Shown here piece by piece: positions 1-6,171 of a stretch of DNA of 6,171 nucleotides; position 1 is the first letter of the stretch; every line of letters begins with the position of its first letter. Source of the DNA: Alphaproteobacteria bacterium (GTDB lineage: Bacteria; Pseudomonadota; Alphaproteobacteria; Micropepsales; Micropepsaceae). The notes below the pieces were generated by a model, which was given only the letters and a program-made list of their open reading frames with translations, was not told the DNA's origin and made no database searches. The stretch is taken from assembly GCA_003131925.1 (NCBI GenBank), contig PKWC01000049.1:1-6171 (forward strand), written 5' to 3'. The translations under genes were made by a program, and so were the position numbers.

Positions 1-67
1 GCAATCAATTCTGTTCAGGCGCGGGTGAGGGGTCCTTTGAGCCTCAGGGTTCGCAATAGCTCTTCAC

Positions 68-265
68 CTACTTCTTCGGTTCCCACAGCTCGATCTTGAT
101 GTTGGCGGGGTCGAGGAACCAGGCGAAGCGGCCGTTGGGATCGTCATCGTTGCGTCCCAGGATTTCGACGCCGTGTTCGGCAAGCTGCGCCAGCATTGCG
201 GTAGAAAAGATTCTACCCGCGCTCGTGACGCGCGCCATGATGCCCTCCATGATTGGGGCGATCAC
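68..265 (-). pseudogene. Truncated VOC (glyoxalase/bleomycin-resistance) family remnant, C-terminal part only
   Basis: The open frame runs from a GTG at 265 to a TAG at 68-70 (65 codons). Its last 42 or so residues, from the Met codon at 194-196 onward, look like the end of a small VOC-fold protein: a predicted helix (MLAQLAEHGVEIL), then GRNDDDPNGRFAWFLDP and a final IELWEPKK strand. The family's usual ending is G-x-F-x-W-x-x-DP-x-x-x-x-IELWEP. VOC proteins of this type are normally about 120-130 residues. Here the first two thirds are missing: the 23 residues before the Met show no resemblance to the family, an in-frame TGA (287-289 on the + strand) lies just upstream, and the DNA beyond is occupied by cutA. 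I infer a 5' truncation by deletion or rearrangement. The metal or substrate ligands of the N-terminal half are lost, so activity is unlikely. It could instead be a translated small protein, but no good ribosome binding site was seen. Confidence 0.68.
200..217. other. Perfect 7-bp inverted repeat at the VOC truncation point
   Basis: GGTAGAA (200-206) and TTCTACC (211-217) are exact reverse complements separated by AAGA. The hairpin lies a few bases from the codon (194-196) where recognisable VOC homology ends, inside the short divergent region before cutA. It could be a regulator site, an RNA hairpin or a scar of the rearrangement. It has no run of T after it on either strand, so it does not look like an intrinsic terminator. 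The structure is directly visible; its role is unknown. Confidence 0.4.
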
Positions 266-278
266 GGAGCCTTGGAGT

Positions 279-282
279 GGAG
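279..282 (+). promoter_or_regulatory. Ribosome binding site deciding the cutA start
   Basis: GGAG ends 10 bases before the GTG at 293-295. It is the reason for choosing that GTG over the far-upstream ATG at 173, which would add 40 residues unlike any CutA, and over the TTG at 284, which is too close to the site. Confidence 0.45.
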
Positions 283-292
283 ATTGTCACCT

Positions 293-619
293 GTGAGCGA
301 AAGCGAGTTCGTCTTTCTTTATTCGACCTTTCCCGACCGCGAGGCGGCGGAGAGGGTGGGCCGCGCCCTCGTCGAGGCAAAGCTCGCCGCGTGCGTGAAC
401 ATTTTCCCGCCGATGACCTCGATCTACGAATGGGAGGGCAAGCTGGAGACGGCTCCGGAGACCGCCGTCCTCGTCAAGACGCGGCGCGATCTGGTGGAGC
501 GTGCGATTGCGGCAGCCCGGCCGCTTCATCCTTACTCGGTGCCATGTTTTCTGGTCCTGTCCATCGAAGACGGCAACGACGATTACCTCGCGTGGGCGCG
601 CGCGCAGACGACTCGCTGA
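293..619 (+). CDS. cutA: CutA1 family protein (divalent-cation tolerance protein, PII-like trimer)
   Basis: This 108-residue protein matches CutA1 in length (E. coli CutA is 112) and along its whole sequence. From the GTG start: first beta strand FVFLYSTFPD (6-15), helix AAERVGRALVEAKLAA, then ACVNIFPPMTSIYEWEGKLE (33-52) with the family residues C34-V-N36, Y45, W47 and G49, then VLVKT (59-63), the signature HPY (79-81), and the C-terminal G94 and YLAW (98-101). CutA1 proteins form very stable cytoplasmic trimers with a ferredoxin-like fold related to PII signal proteins. A link to copper or other metal tolerance was reported in E. coli, but the biochemical role is unsettled. One oddity: the Glu that usually follows HPY(E/D)VP or HPYDVC is replaced by Cys85 here (SVPCFLVL). 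The ATG at 173 is rejected as start because the first 40 residues are unlike the family. The gene diverges from the VOC remnant and is followed after 52 bp by aqpZ. Confidence 0.93.
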   Translation: MSESEFVFLYSTFPDREAAERVGRALVEAKLAACVNIFPPMTSIYEWEGKLETAPETAVLVKTRRDLVERAIAAARPLHPYSVPCFLVLSIEDGNDDYLAWARAQTTR

Positions 620-636
620 AGCCGGGGTCTTCGGCT
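620..636 (+). terminator. Small hairpin just after cutA, possible weak terminator
   Basis: AGCCG (620-624) pairs exactly with CGGCT (632-636) across a 7-base loop, starting right after the cutA stop codon. No T-run follows, so it is not a canonical intrinsic terminator. It may slow polymerase, protect the 3' end of the message, or be chance in GC-rich DNA. Confidence 0.2.
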
Positions 637-671
637 AGGATTCCATAATCGTTGCTCGCGGAGGGCGCATC

Positions 672-1391
672 ATGGACATCGCGCGCAAGCTGGTTGCCGA
701 ATTCCTGGGGACGGGATGGCTGGTACTCGGAGGTTGCGGCAGCGCGGTGCTCGCCGCGGCGGTGCCCAATCTTGGCATCGGTTATGAAGGCGTGGCGCTC
801 GCCTTCGGCCTGACCGTCGTCACCGGCGCCTATGCGTTTGGCCATGTTTCCGGCGCCCATTTCAATCCGGCGATCAGTTTGGGCCTCTGCACCGCCAGGC
901 GGCTCCCCGTGCGCGATCTGATTCCATACTGGATCGCGCAGGTGGCAGGCGGCATCGTCGGTGCGGCCATTCTCTACGCCATCGCGAGCGGCGCCGCGGG
1001 CTTCGACGCCTCGAATGGCTTTGCGAGCAACGGCTATGGCGAACACTCGCCGCAGGGCTATTCGCTGCTCGCCTGTCTCGTCTGCGAGACCGTGATGACC
1101 TTCATGTTTCTCATGGTCGTGCTCGGCGCGACATCGCCGAAGGCGCCGCTCGGCTTTGCGCCGCTCGCCATCGGGCTCGCGCTCACGCTGATCCACCTGA
1201 TCTCGATTCCCGTCACCAACACCTCCGTGAACCCGGCGCGCTCGACGGCGGTCGCGCTGTTCCAGGGCAGCTGGGCGGTCGGACAGCTCTGGGCCTTCTG
1301 GGCGGCGCCGTTCGTGGGGGCAATCCTGGCTGGTCTCGTTCATCGCTGGCTGGCGCCGGACGATCCGCCGAGCATCCGTCCCGAAATGTAG
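672..1391 (+). CDS. aqpZ: Aquaporin Z (water channel, MIP family)
   Basis: This 239-residue inner-membrane protein allows passive water flow. It has the two MIP signature loops, HFNPA (NPA at 65-67) and SVNPARS (NPA at 187-189), and about six hydrophobic membrane spans around two half-helices. Matched to E. coli AqpZ (231 residues), all four aromatic/arginine filter residues are present: F45, H175, T184 and R190 (E. coli F43, H174, T183, R189). This predicts a water-specific channel, not a glycerol facilitator. The segments GGCGSAVLAA (20-29) and GFASNGYGEHSP (116-127) and the stretch LTLIHLISIP (171-180) are also nearly identical to the E. coli protein. The ATG has a strong GGAGGG (660-665) six bases upstream, so the start is secure. 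A CATAAT at 644-649 could serve as a -10 element, but no -35 match was found. Its role is probably osmotic adjustment; neighbours do not refine this. Confidence 0.97.
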   Translation: MDIARKLVAEFLGTGWLVLGGCGSAVLAAAVPNLGIGYEGVALAFGLTVVTGAYAFGHVSGAHFNPAISLGLCTARRLPVRDLIPYWIAQVAGGIVGAAILYAIASGAAGFDASNGFASNGYGEHSPQGYSLLACLVCETVMTFMFLMVVLGATSPKAPLGFAPLAIGLALTLIHLISIPVTNTSVNPARSTAVALFQGSWAVGQLWAFWAAPFVGAILAGLVHRWLAPDDPPSIRPEM

Positions 1392-1404
1392 GCGGCTTGC
1401 CTTC

Positions 1405-1421
1405 GACGGCTGCGGGCCGTC
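1405..1421 (+). terminator. Hairpin between aqpZ and glnD
   Basis: GACGGC (1405-1410) and GCCGTC (1416-1421) form a perfect 6-bp stem with loop TGCGG, 14 bases after the aqpZ stop. The bases that follow (TGATGACC) lack a T-run, so termination would be weak or factor-dependent. It may separate the aqpZ message from glnD, or lie in the glnD leader about 30 bases before its start. Confidence 0.25.
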
Positions 1422-1451
1422 TGATGACCGCAAGGTCAGGCGGAACAGGCA

Positions 1452-4187
1452 TTGGGTTACCAGACGCCCGCTCATACGGATCTCCTCGACGCAACAGCGC
1501 TCAGGCGAAACCTGACCGCGCTCGCGCACGCCGAGCCTGACCAGGAACGGCGGCGCAAAGCCGCGCTTGCCCACATAAAACCTGTGTTTCAGGAAGCCAG
1601 GACACGCATCAACAGCCGAATCGACAACGGCGATTTGCCGGGAATGGCGGCGGCGCACGCGCTGTGCGGCGTGCAGGACGCGCTCATCCAGGTTCTGTAC
1701 GATTTCGCCACCAAGCATTTCTATTACGCACAGAATCCGACGGAATCGGAACGTCTCGCAATTGTTGCGACGGGCGGTTACGGCCGCGGACTGCTCGCAC
1801 CCTGTTCAGACGTCGATCTTCTTTTTCTGCGCCCCTTCAAGAAGACGGCGTGGGGCGAAAGCGTGATCGAGCTCATCCTGCTCATGCTGTGGGATTTGGG
1901 CGTCAAGGTGGGCCACGCAACGCGATCTCTCGGCGATTGCATCCGGCTTGCCCGCGAGGACATGACGGTTCGCACCTCGCTGCTGGAGACACGATACGTG
2001 TGGGGCGAGGCGCCCCTTTGGCAGGACTTGCGCCAGCGCTACTTCGCCGAAATCGCCGGCGGGAGCGGACCGGAATTCGTTGAAGCCAAACTGGCCGAGC
2101 GCGAAGTGCGCCACAGGAAGCAGGGCGAGAGCCGCTACCTCGTCGAGCCGAACATCAAGGAGGGCAAGGGCGGCCTTCGCGACCTGCAGACACTCTACTG
2201 GATGGGAAAATATCTCTATCGCGTCGACGATCCAGCCGATCTGGTCGATCACGCGGTCTTCACGCACGAAGAATACAAGATTTTTCACGCGGCGGAGGCG
2301 TTTCTGTGGGACGTGCGCTGTCAGCTCCACTGCGCCACAGGCCGCGCGCAGGAAAGGCTGACTTTCGATATCCAGCCGGAGATGGCGCGACGGCTCGGCT
2401 TTGCGGATGCGAGCCCGCGCCGCGCCGTCGAGCGCTTCATGCACGCCTATTTTCTGGTGGCCAAGGATGTGGGCGATCTCACCCGCATCTTCTGCGCGGC
2501 GCTGGAAGAGCAGAACAGGAAGAAGAGACCTGCGTTGTCACGCTTGGTGCCCGGGTTCCTGAAAACTCGTGCCCCGGGCGACCATTTCTTCGTCGAGAAC
2601 GGGCGGCTCAATGCGCGCGAGGATGCCTTCGCGCGCGATCCGTGCAATCTGATCAGAATCTTTCACGTCGCCGACGTGAAGGATGTCGACGTCCATCCCC
2701 ACGCGCTGCGCACGATCACGCGTTCGCTTGATCTCATTGCCGACGAATTGCGCGAGAACCGGACGGCGAACCGGCTGTTCCTCGAAATTCTCACCTCGCG
2801 CCGTGATCCCGAGCGGGCGCTCCGGCGGATGAACGAGGCCGGCGTCCTGGGCCGTTTCGTACCGGCGTTCGGCCACGCCGTCGCGCTCATGCAATTCAAC
2901 ATGTATCATCACTACACGGTCGACGAGCATCTCATTCGGGCGGTTGGAATTCTGGCTGCGATCGAGCGCGGCGAGTTCAGGCAGGACAATCCGCTCGCCA
3001 GCGAACTCGTCGGCCGCATCAAATCCCGCGAAACGCTCTACTGCGCTGTTCTTCTCCATGACATCGCCAAGGGCTTGCAGGGCAATCATTCCGAAGCAGG
3101 TGCTGCAATCGCCCAGGCGCTTTGTCCGCGCCTCGGCCTTTCAGACGCCGACACCGCGGCAACGGTCTGGCTCGTGCGCAATCATCTGGTGATGAGCGAC
3201 ACTGCGCAGCGGCGCGACATCTCCGATCCCCAGACGGTGCGGAATTTCGTTTCTGTCGTGCAATCGCCCGAGCTGCTGCGGCTCCTGCTCGTGATCACCG
3301 TCGCGGATATCCGCGCGGTCGGACCCGGCGTCTGGAACGGCTGGAAGGCGCAGCTGCTGCGCGAACTCTATCATGAGGCAGACGCAGTCATGTCCGGCGC
3401 GTCCGCGACCCCGGCACGCGCGGCGCGCATCGCCGAGGCCAGGGATGCGCTGTCGCGACGTCTCGCCGACTGGCCCGAAGAGGCGCGCACAGACGCGCTC
3501 TCCTACCACCACGACAATTACTGGCTTGCCTTCGACGACGACGAATTCGAACGGCACGCGCGGCTGAGACGGCGGGCTAAGGAGAGGCGCGATCTGGTCG
3601 CGCTCGATGCCAAGTTCGACGCGCGGCGCGATGTGGGAGACATCGCAATCTGCACGCCCGATCGCGCCGGACTGTTCTCGCAGATCGCCGGCGCCATCGC
3701 CATCTGCGGGGGCTCGATTGTCGAGGCCAAGGCGTTCACGACCGACGATGGTTTCGCGCTCGATGTGTTCGCGGTGCAGGACGGCGAAGGCAGACCATTT
3801 GCGGAGCCGCGCCGGGTTGCGCGGCTGCACCAAACGATCGCGGCAATGTTGAAAGGCGATGCGCCGGACATGGCCGCGATCGCCAGACGCAGAAGGCGAT
3901 CCGAAGCGTTCCAGGTCAAGCCACGCGTGAGTTTCGACAACGAGGCCTCCGCCGCCGCCAGCGTCATTGAAGTGGAAGGCGCGGACAGGGCCGGCCTTCT
4001 CTTCGACGTTACGCGCGCGATCTACGAACAGCGGCTGTCGATCTCCTCCGCCATCGTCGCCACCTATGGCGAACGCGCCGTCGACGTTTTCTATGTCCGC
4101 GACGAATTCGGCCACAAGGTCGCCAACACCGAACGGATTGCGGCCATCGAGGCGGGCCTGCTGCAATCGCTGGCGCACCGCACTTGA
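1452..4187 (+). CDS. glnD: Bifunctional PII uridylyltransferase/uridylyl-removing enzyme
   Basis: GlnD senses glutamine. When glutamine is low it adds UMP to PII proteins (GlnB/GlnK); when it is high it removes UMP, so setting glutamine synthetase activity and nitrogen gene expression in the cytoplasm. The 911-residue protein has the full family layout. First is a nucleotidyltransferase domain with GGYGR (108-112) and the metal-binding pair in SDVD (D120, D122). The linker region contains EPNIKEGKGGLRD (232-244), typical of GlnD. The HD hydrolase domain has MYHHYTVDEH (484-493), the HD pair H536-D537, a downstream NHSE (545-548), RNH (576-578) and VADIRAVGPGVWN (617-629). Two C-terminal ACT domains (about 728-800 and 836-911) bind glutamine, with DRAGLF (737-742) and DRAGLLFDV (845-853). 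No key residue is missing. The start is TTG at 1452: an in-frame TGA lies at 1425-1427, no ATG or GTG falls between, and the first in-frame ATG is at codon 65, inside the conserved domain. The upstream Shine-Dalgarno is weak (GGAA, 1442-1445), suggesting low translation. Confidence 0.97.
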   Translation: MGYQTPAHTDLLDATALRRNLTALAHAEPDQERRRKAALAHIKPVFQEARTRINSRIDNGDLPGMAAAHALCGVQDALIQVLYDFATKHFYYAQNPTESERLAIVATGGYGRGLLAPCSDVDLLFLRPFKKTAWGESVIELILLMLWDLGVKVGHATRSLGDCIRLAREDMTVRTSLLETRYVWGEAPLWQDLRQRYFAEIAGGSGPEFVEAKLAEREVRHRKQGESRYLVEPNIKEGKGGLRDLQTLYWMGKYLYRVDDPADLVDHAVFTHEEYKIFHAAEAFLWDVRCQLHCATGRAQERLTFDIQPEMARRLGFADASPRRAVERFMHAYFLVAKDVGDLTRIFCAALEEQNRKKRPALSRLVPGFLKTRAPGDHFFVENGRLNAREDAFARDPCNLIRIFHVADVKDVDVHPHALRTITRSLDLIADELRENRTANRLFLEILTSRRDPERALRRMNEAGVLGRFVPAFGHAVALMQFNMYHHYTVDEHLIRAVGILAAIERGEFRQDNPLASELVGRIKSRETLYCAVLLHDIAKGLQGNHSEAGAAIAQALCPRLGLSDADTAATVWLVRNHLVMSDTAQRRDISDPQTVRNFVSVVQSPELLRLLLVITVADIRAVGPGVWNGWKAQLLRELYHEADAVMSGASATPARAARIAEARDALSRRLADWPEEARTDALSYHHDNYWLAFDDDEFERHARLRRRAKERRDLVALDAKFDARRDVGDIAICTPDRAGLFSQIAGAIAICGGSIVEAKAFTTDDGFALDVFAVQDGEGRPFAEPRRVARLHQTIAAMLKGDAPDMAAIARRRRRSEAFQVKPRVSFDNEASAAASVIEVEGADRAGLLFDVTRAIYEQRLSISSAIVATYGERAVDVFYVRDEFGHKVANTERIAAIEAGLLQSLAHRT

Positions 4188-4236
4188 ACGGCCTCTGCGG
4201 CTCGGCGATAAGGCGCGGCCCGCAACGGAACCGCAT

Positions 4237-5262
4237 ATGACCGCGCCATCGCACAAGCCGCTCGTTTTTTCGGGCATGCAGCCCACCAACACGCTGCATC
4301 TCGGCAATTATCTCGGCGCGCTCAAGAACTGGGTGCGGCTTCAGCAAACCATGGACGCCCTCTACTGCGTCGTCGACATGCACGCGTTGACGCAGGATTC
4401 GGGCTATGGCCATGCAAAGGATATCGCGCAGGCAACGCGCGAGGTAACGGCGGCATACATCGCATCGGGCGTCGATCCGGCCAGAGCCGTCCTCTTCAAC
4501 CAGAGTCAGGTCCATGAGCATGCGGAGCTTGCGTGGGTCTTCAACTGCGTGGCGCGGCTGGGCTGGCTCGACCGCATGACGCAGTTCAAGGAGAAGTCCG
4601 GCAAGCACAAAGAGCGTGCCTCGGTCGGGCTGTACACCTATCCCGTACTGATGGCGGCCGACATTCTCGCCTATAAGGCCACGCATGTGCCCGTGGGCGA
4701 GGACCAGAAGCAGCATCTCGAGCTTGCCCGCGACATCGCGCAGAAATTCAACAGCGATTTCGACGCGCCCGATTTCTTTCCGCTGCCGGAGCCGGTGATC
4801 ACGGGCACGGCGACGCGCGTCATGTCGTTGCGCGATGGCACAAAGAAAATGTCGAAATCCGACGAGTCCGACTATTCGCGCATCAACCTGACAGATGACG
4901 CCGATGCGATCGCGCAGAAAATCCGCAAAGCCCGCACCGATCCTGCGCCGCTTCCCGATTCGGAGAAAGGCTTCGAGGGAAGGCCGGAAGCCGAGAACCT
5001 CGTCAACATTTTCGCGGCGTTGGCGGACGAGTCGCGCAACGCCACGATCGCGCGCTTCGCGGGGCAACAATTCTCGAGTTTCAAGAACGAGCTGGCGGAA
5101 CTCGCAGTGGCGAAACTGACGCCGATCGCCGCCGAGATGCGACGTCTTCTCTCCGATCCCGCGGAGATCGACGGCCTGCTGCGCCGCGGCGCCGAAAAGG
5201 CACACGCGCTTTCCGCGCCAGTTCTCGCGGACGTCAAGCGAGTCGTTGGATTCGTGAGCTGA
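4237..5262 (+). CDS. trpS: Tryptophanyl-tRNA synthetase
   Basis: This class Ic aminoacyl-tRNA synthetase charges tRNA-Trp with tryptophan using ATP. The 341-residue length fits bacterial TrpRS (about 330-350). The N-terminal Rossmann region begins VFSGMQPTNTLHLGNYLGA (10-28), carrying the HIGH-class motif as HLGN (21-24). YPVLMAADILAY (135-146) includes the Asp (D142) expected to contact the tryptophan indole, GEDQKQH (154-160) follows, and the KMSKS loop is intact at 204-208. The usual G in PTGxLHLG is N17 here (PTNTLHLG), a mild variation. The ATG at 4237 has GGAA (4226-4229) seven bases upstream. The reading frame is open further upstream to 3967, but that part overlaps the glnD ACT domain and encodes nothing TrpRS-like. 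The gene lies 49 bp after glnD and 4 bp before the SDR gene. In many Rhizobiales murJ sits between glnD and trpS; it is absent here. No trp leader or T-box is seen. Confidence 0.97.
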   Translation: MTAPSHKPLVFSGMQPTNTLHLGNYLGALKNWVRLQQTMDALYCVVDMHALTQDSGYGHAKDIAQATREVTAAYIASGVDPARAVLFNQSQVHEHAELAWVFNCVARLGWLDRMTQFKEKSGKHKERASVGLYTYPVLMAADILAYKATHVPVGEDQKQHLELARDIAQKFNSDFDAPDFFPLPEPVITGTATRVMSLRDGTKKMSKSDESDYSRINLTDDADAIAQKIRKARTDPAPLPDSEKGFEGRPEAENLVNIFAALADESRNATIARFAGQQFSSFKNELAELAVAKLTPIAAEMRRLLSDPAEIDGLLRRGAEKAHALSAPVLADVKRVVGFVS

Positions 5263-5266
5263 AAAA

Positions 5267-6034
5267 ATGACGGTGGCACTCGAGCCAAAATTCGTTCTCG
5301 TCACCGGCGCCGCGAAACGGCTGGGACGCGCGATCGTGCTCGATCTCGCAAGAAACGGCTGGGACATTGCGCTTCACTTCAACCAGTCCGAACCCGATGC
5401 GCGGGAAACGGCAGACGCCGTACGCAATACCGGCCGCCGCGTGGCGCTCCTCAAAGCCGATCTCGCCGACGAGAACGCGACCTCCGCTCTGATCGGCCGC
5501 GCCGTCATGGAGCAGGGGCCTTTGTCCGCCCTCGTCAACAGCGCCTCGATCTTCGAGAGCGATGATTGGGCGAGCGCCTCGCGTGCGTCGTGGGACCGCC
5601 ACATGGCCGTCAATCTGCGCGCGCCTTTTGTACTCGCGCAGGAATTCGCGCGCCAACTTCCGCCCGATGCACGCGGCGCAATCGTCAACATCATCGACCA
5701 GCGGGTGCTGAAACCGACGCCACAATTCCTCTCCTACAGCACGAGCAAGGCGGCTTTGTTCTGGCTGAATACCACGCTTGCGCAAGCGCTGGCGCCCAAA
5801 ATCCGCGTCAACGCCGTGGCGCCCGGACCCACCATGATTGGTGCTCGGCAAAGCGAAGCGAATTTCCGCCGCCAGCGCGAAGCAACTGTTCTGGGTACAG
5901 GCGCCGAACCCCAGGATGTATGCGATGCCGTGCGCTACCTTCTCTCCGCGAGCGCGGTCACCGGGCAGATGATCGCGGTGGACGGCGGCCAGCACCTGAT
6001 CTGGCGAACCCCCGACGTGAGTGGCGTGGAATGA
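5267..6034 (+). CDS. SDR-family oxidoreductase of the pteridine reductase/FolM type
   Basis: This 255-residue, single-domain classical-length short-chain dehydrogenase/reductase is predicted to be cytoplasmic and NADPH-dependent. The cofactor motif is TGAAKRLGR (13-21), the TGxxxRxG form found in trypanosomatid pteridine reductase PTR1, followed by HFNQS (37-41), comparable to the PTR1 HxxxS that favours NADPH. NSAS (91-94) replaces the usual NNAG. The catalytic Tyr and Lys are Y157 and K161 in YSTSK. The usual catalytic Ser is replaced by Asp (D144, in VNIIDQ), as in PTR1 and E. coli FolM. The C-terminal VTGQMIAVDGGQ (231-242) is standard for the fold. I infer reduction of a dihydropterin or dihydrofolate-like substrate, but other SDR substrates cannot be excluded from sequence alone. 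The start ATG is 4 bp after the trpS stop, with only a weak upstream GAG, suggesting translation coupled to trpS. A GTG two codons later is a possible alternative start. Confidence 0.85.
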   Translation: MTVALEPKFVLVTGAAKRLGRAIVLDLARNGWDIALHFNQSEPDARETADAVRNTGRRVALLKADLADENATSALIGRAVMEQGPLSALVNSASIFESDDWASASRASWDRHMAVNLRAPFVLAQEFARQLPPDARGAIVNIIDQRVLKPTPQFLSYSTSKAALFWLNTTLAQALAPKIRVNAVAPGPTMIGARQSEANFRRQREATVLGTGAEPQDVCDAVRYLLSASAVTGQMIAVDGGQHLIWRTPDVSGVE

Positions 6035-6060
6035 GTAATCATGGATGCGCCGCTTGTTTT

Positions 6061-6171
6061 CCTCCCCCATCGTGGGGGAGGTGGCCCGAAGGGCCGGAGG
6101 GGGACGTCCCTGCAGGCGACACCCCCCTCCGCCTCGCGGAGTTTATCCTCCGGCCGCGCTTCGCGCGGACC
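6061..6171. repeat. GC-rich extragenic palindromic repeat (chain of hairpins), cut by the window edge
   Basis: Beginning 26 bases after the SDR stop, the DNA is a run of perfect inverted repeats: CCTCCCCCA (6061-6069) with TGGGGGAGG (6073-6081); GGCCC (6083-6087) with GGGCC (6091-6095); CGGAGGGGG (6095-6103) with CCCCCTCCG (6123-6131), enclosing the palindrome CCTGCAGG (6109-6116); CTCCGC (6127-6132) with GCGGAG (6136-6141), which competes with the previous stem; and CCGCGC (6154-6159) with GCGCGG (6163-6168). The GTGGCCCGAAGGGCCGGAGG core resembles extragenic repeats that recur in many alphaproteobacterial genomes. The 3' position fits a role in transcription termination or message stability for the trpS-SDR unit, possibly aided by the TTTT at 6057-6060. 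It is most likely non-mobile by itself. Copy number elsewhere cannot be seen here. Confidence 0.75.

Noticed and set aside
1..67. GGGTGAGGGGTCC-like segment near the left edge, possibly the end of another extragenic repeat, with a TGAGG/CCTCA pairing
   Set aside because: The match to the right-hand repeat is short and imperfect, the stem is weak, and the window edge cuts off whatever precedes it.
644..649. CATAAT as a -10 promoter element for aqpZ
   Set aside because: No -35 sequence is found at a suitable distance and alphaproteobacterial promoters are poorly predicted by a single hexamer. Mentioned only within the aqpZ entry.
474..1718. A 414-codon open frame on the - strand across cutA, aqpZ and glnD
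   Set aside because: It is antisense to three clearly recognised genes, is rich in Arg, Glu and Gly in a way typical of GC-rich shadow frames, and resembles no known protein.
3967..4236. An N-terminal extension of TrpS starting at the ATG at 3967
   Set aside because: These 90 codons overlap the second GlnD ACT domain in another frame and encode no TrpRS-like sequence. The ATG at 4237 gives the normal family length.
3141..5367. Two long - strand open frames (388 and 452 codons) antisense to glnD, trpS and the SDR gene
   Set aside because: Both lie opposite conserved coding sequence and have low-complexity, Arg-rich composition. They follow from codon bias on the true strand.
6031..6171. Reading frames from ATG at 6031 (ATGA overlap with the SDR stop) and ATG at 6041, open to the window edge
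   Set aside because: Both run straight through the palindromic repeat, giving Pro/Gly/Arg-rich translations with no family resemblance, and neither has a properly spaced ribosome binding site.

Overview
This GC-rich window (about 63-65% G+C by eye) looks like a piece of an alphaproteobacterial chromosome, most likely from Rhizobiales/Hyphomicrobiales or a nearby order. The evidence is the two-ACT GlnD of about 910 residues with trpS next to it, the style of the proteins, and a GC-rich extragenic hairpin repeat at the right edge of a kind common in that class. I cannot name a genus. All intact genes lie on the + strand.

Layout, left to right. Positions 1-67 hold no gene I can support. Positions 68-265 (- strand) carry the C-terminal third of a VOC (glyoxalase/bleomycin-resistance) family gene whose 5' two thirds are missing. 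A perfect hairpin (200-217) lies right at the point where the homology ends. Then come cutA (293-619, GTG start), aqpZ (672-1391, aquaporin Z with a complete water-selectivity filter), glnD (1452-4187, PII uridylyltransferase/uridylyl-removing enzyme, TTG start), trpS (4237-5262, tryptophanyl-tRNA synthetase) and an SDR oxidoreductase of the pteridine-reductase/FolM type (5267-6034). From about 6061 to the right edge the DNA is a chain of perfect GC-rich hairpins, a non-coding extragenic repeat that continues past the window.

The gaps between the + strand genes are 52, 60, 49 and 4 bp. Co-transcription is therefore possible throughout and most convincing for trpS and the SDR gene. Functionally the set is housekeeping: metal/PII-like trimer protein, water channel, nitrogen sensing, translation and pterin or other carbonyl reduction. 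No mobile-element gene, CRISPR array, tRNA or rRNA is seen, and no undescribed multi-gene system is evident. The points most worth a second look are the absence of murJ (mviN) between glnD and trpS, the truncated VOC gene with a hairpin at its breakpoint, the PTR1-like active site of the SDR, and the hairpin repeat array.
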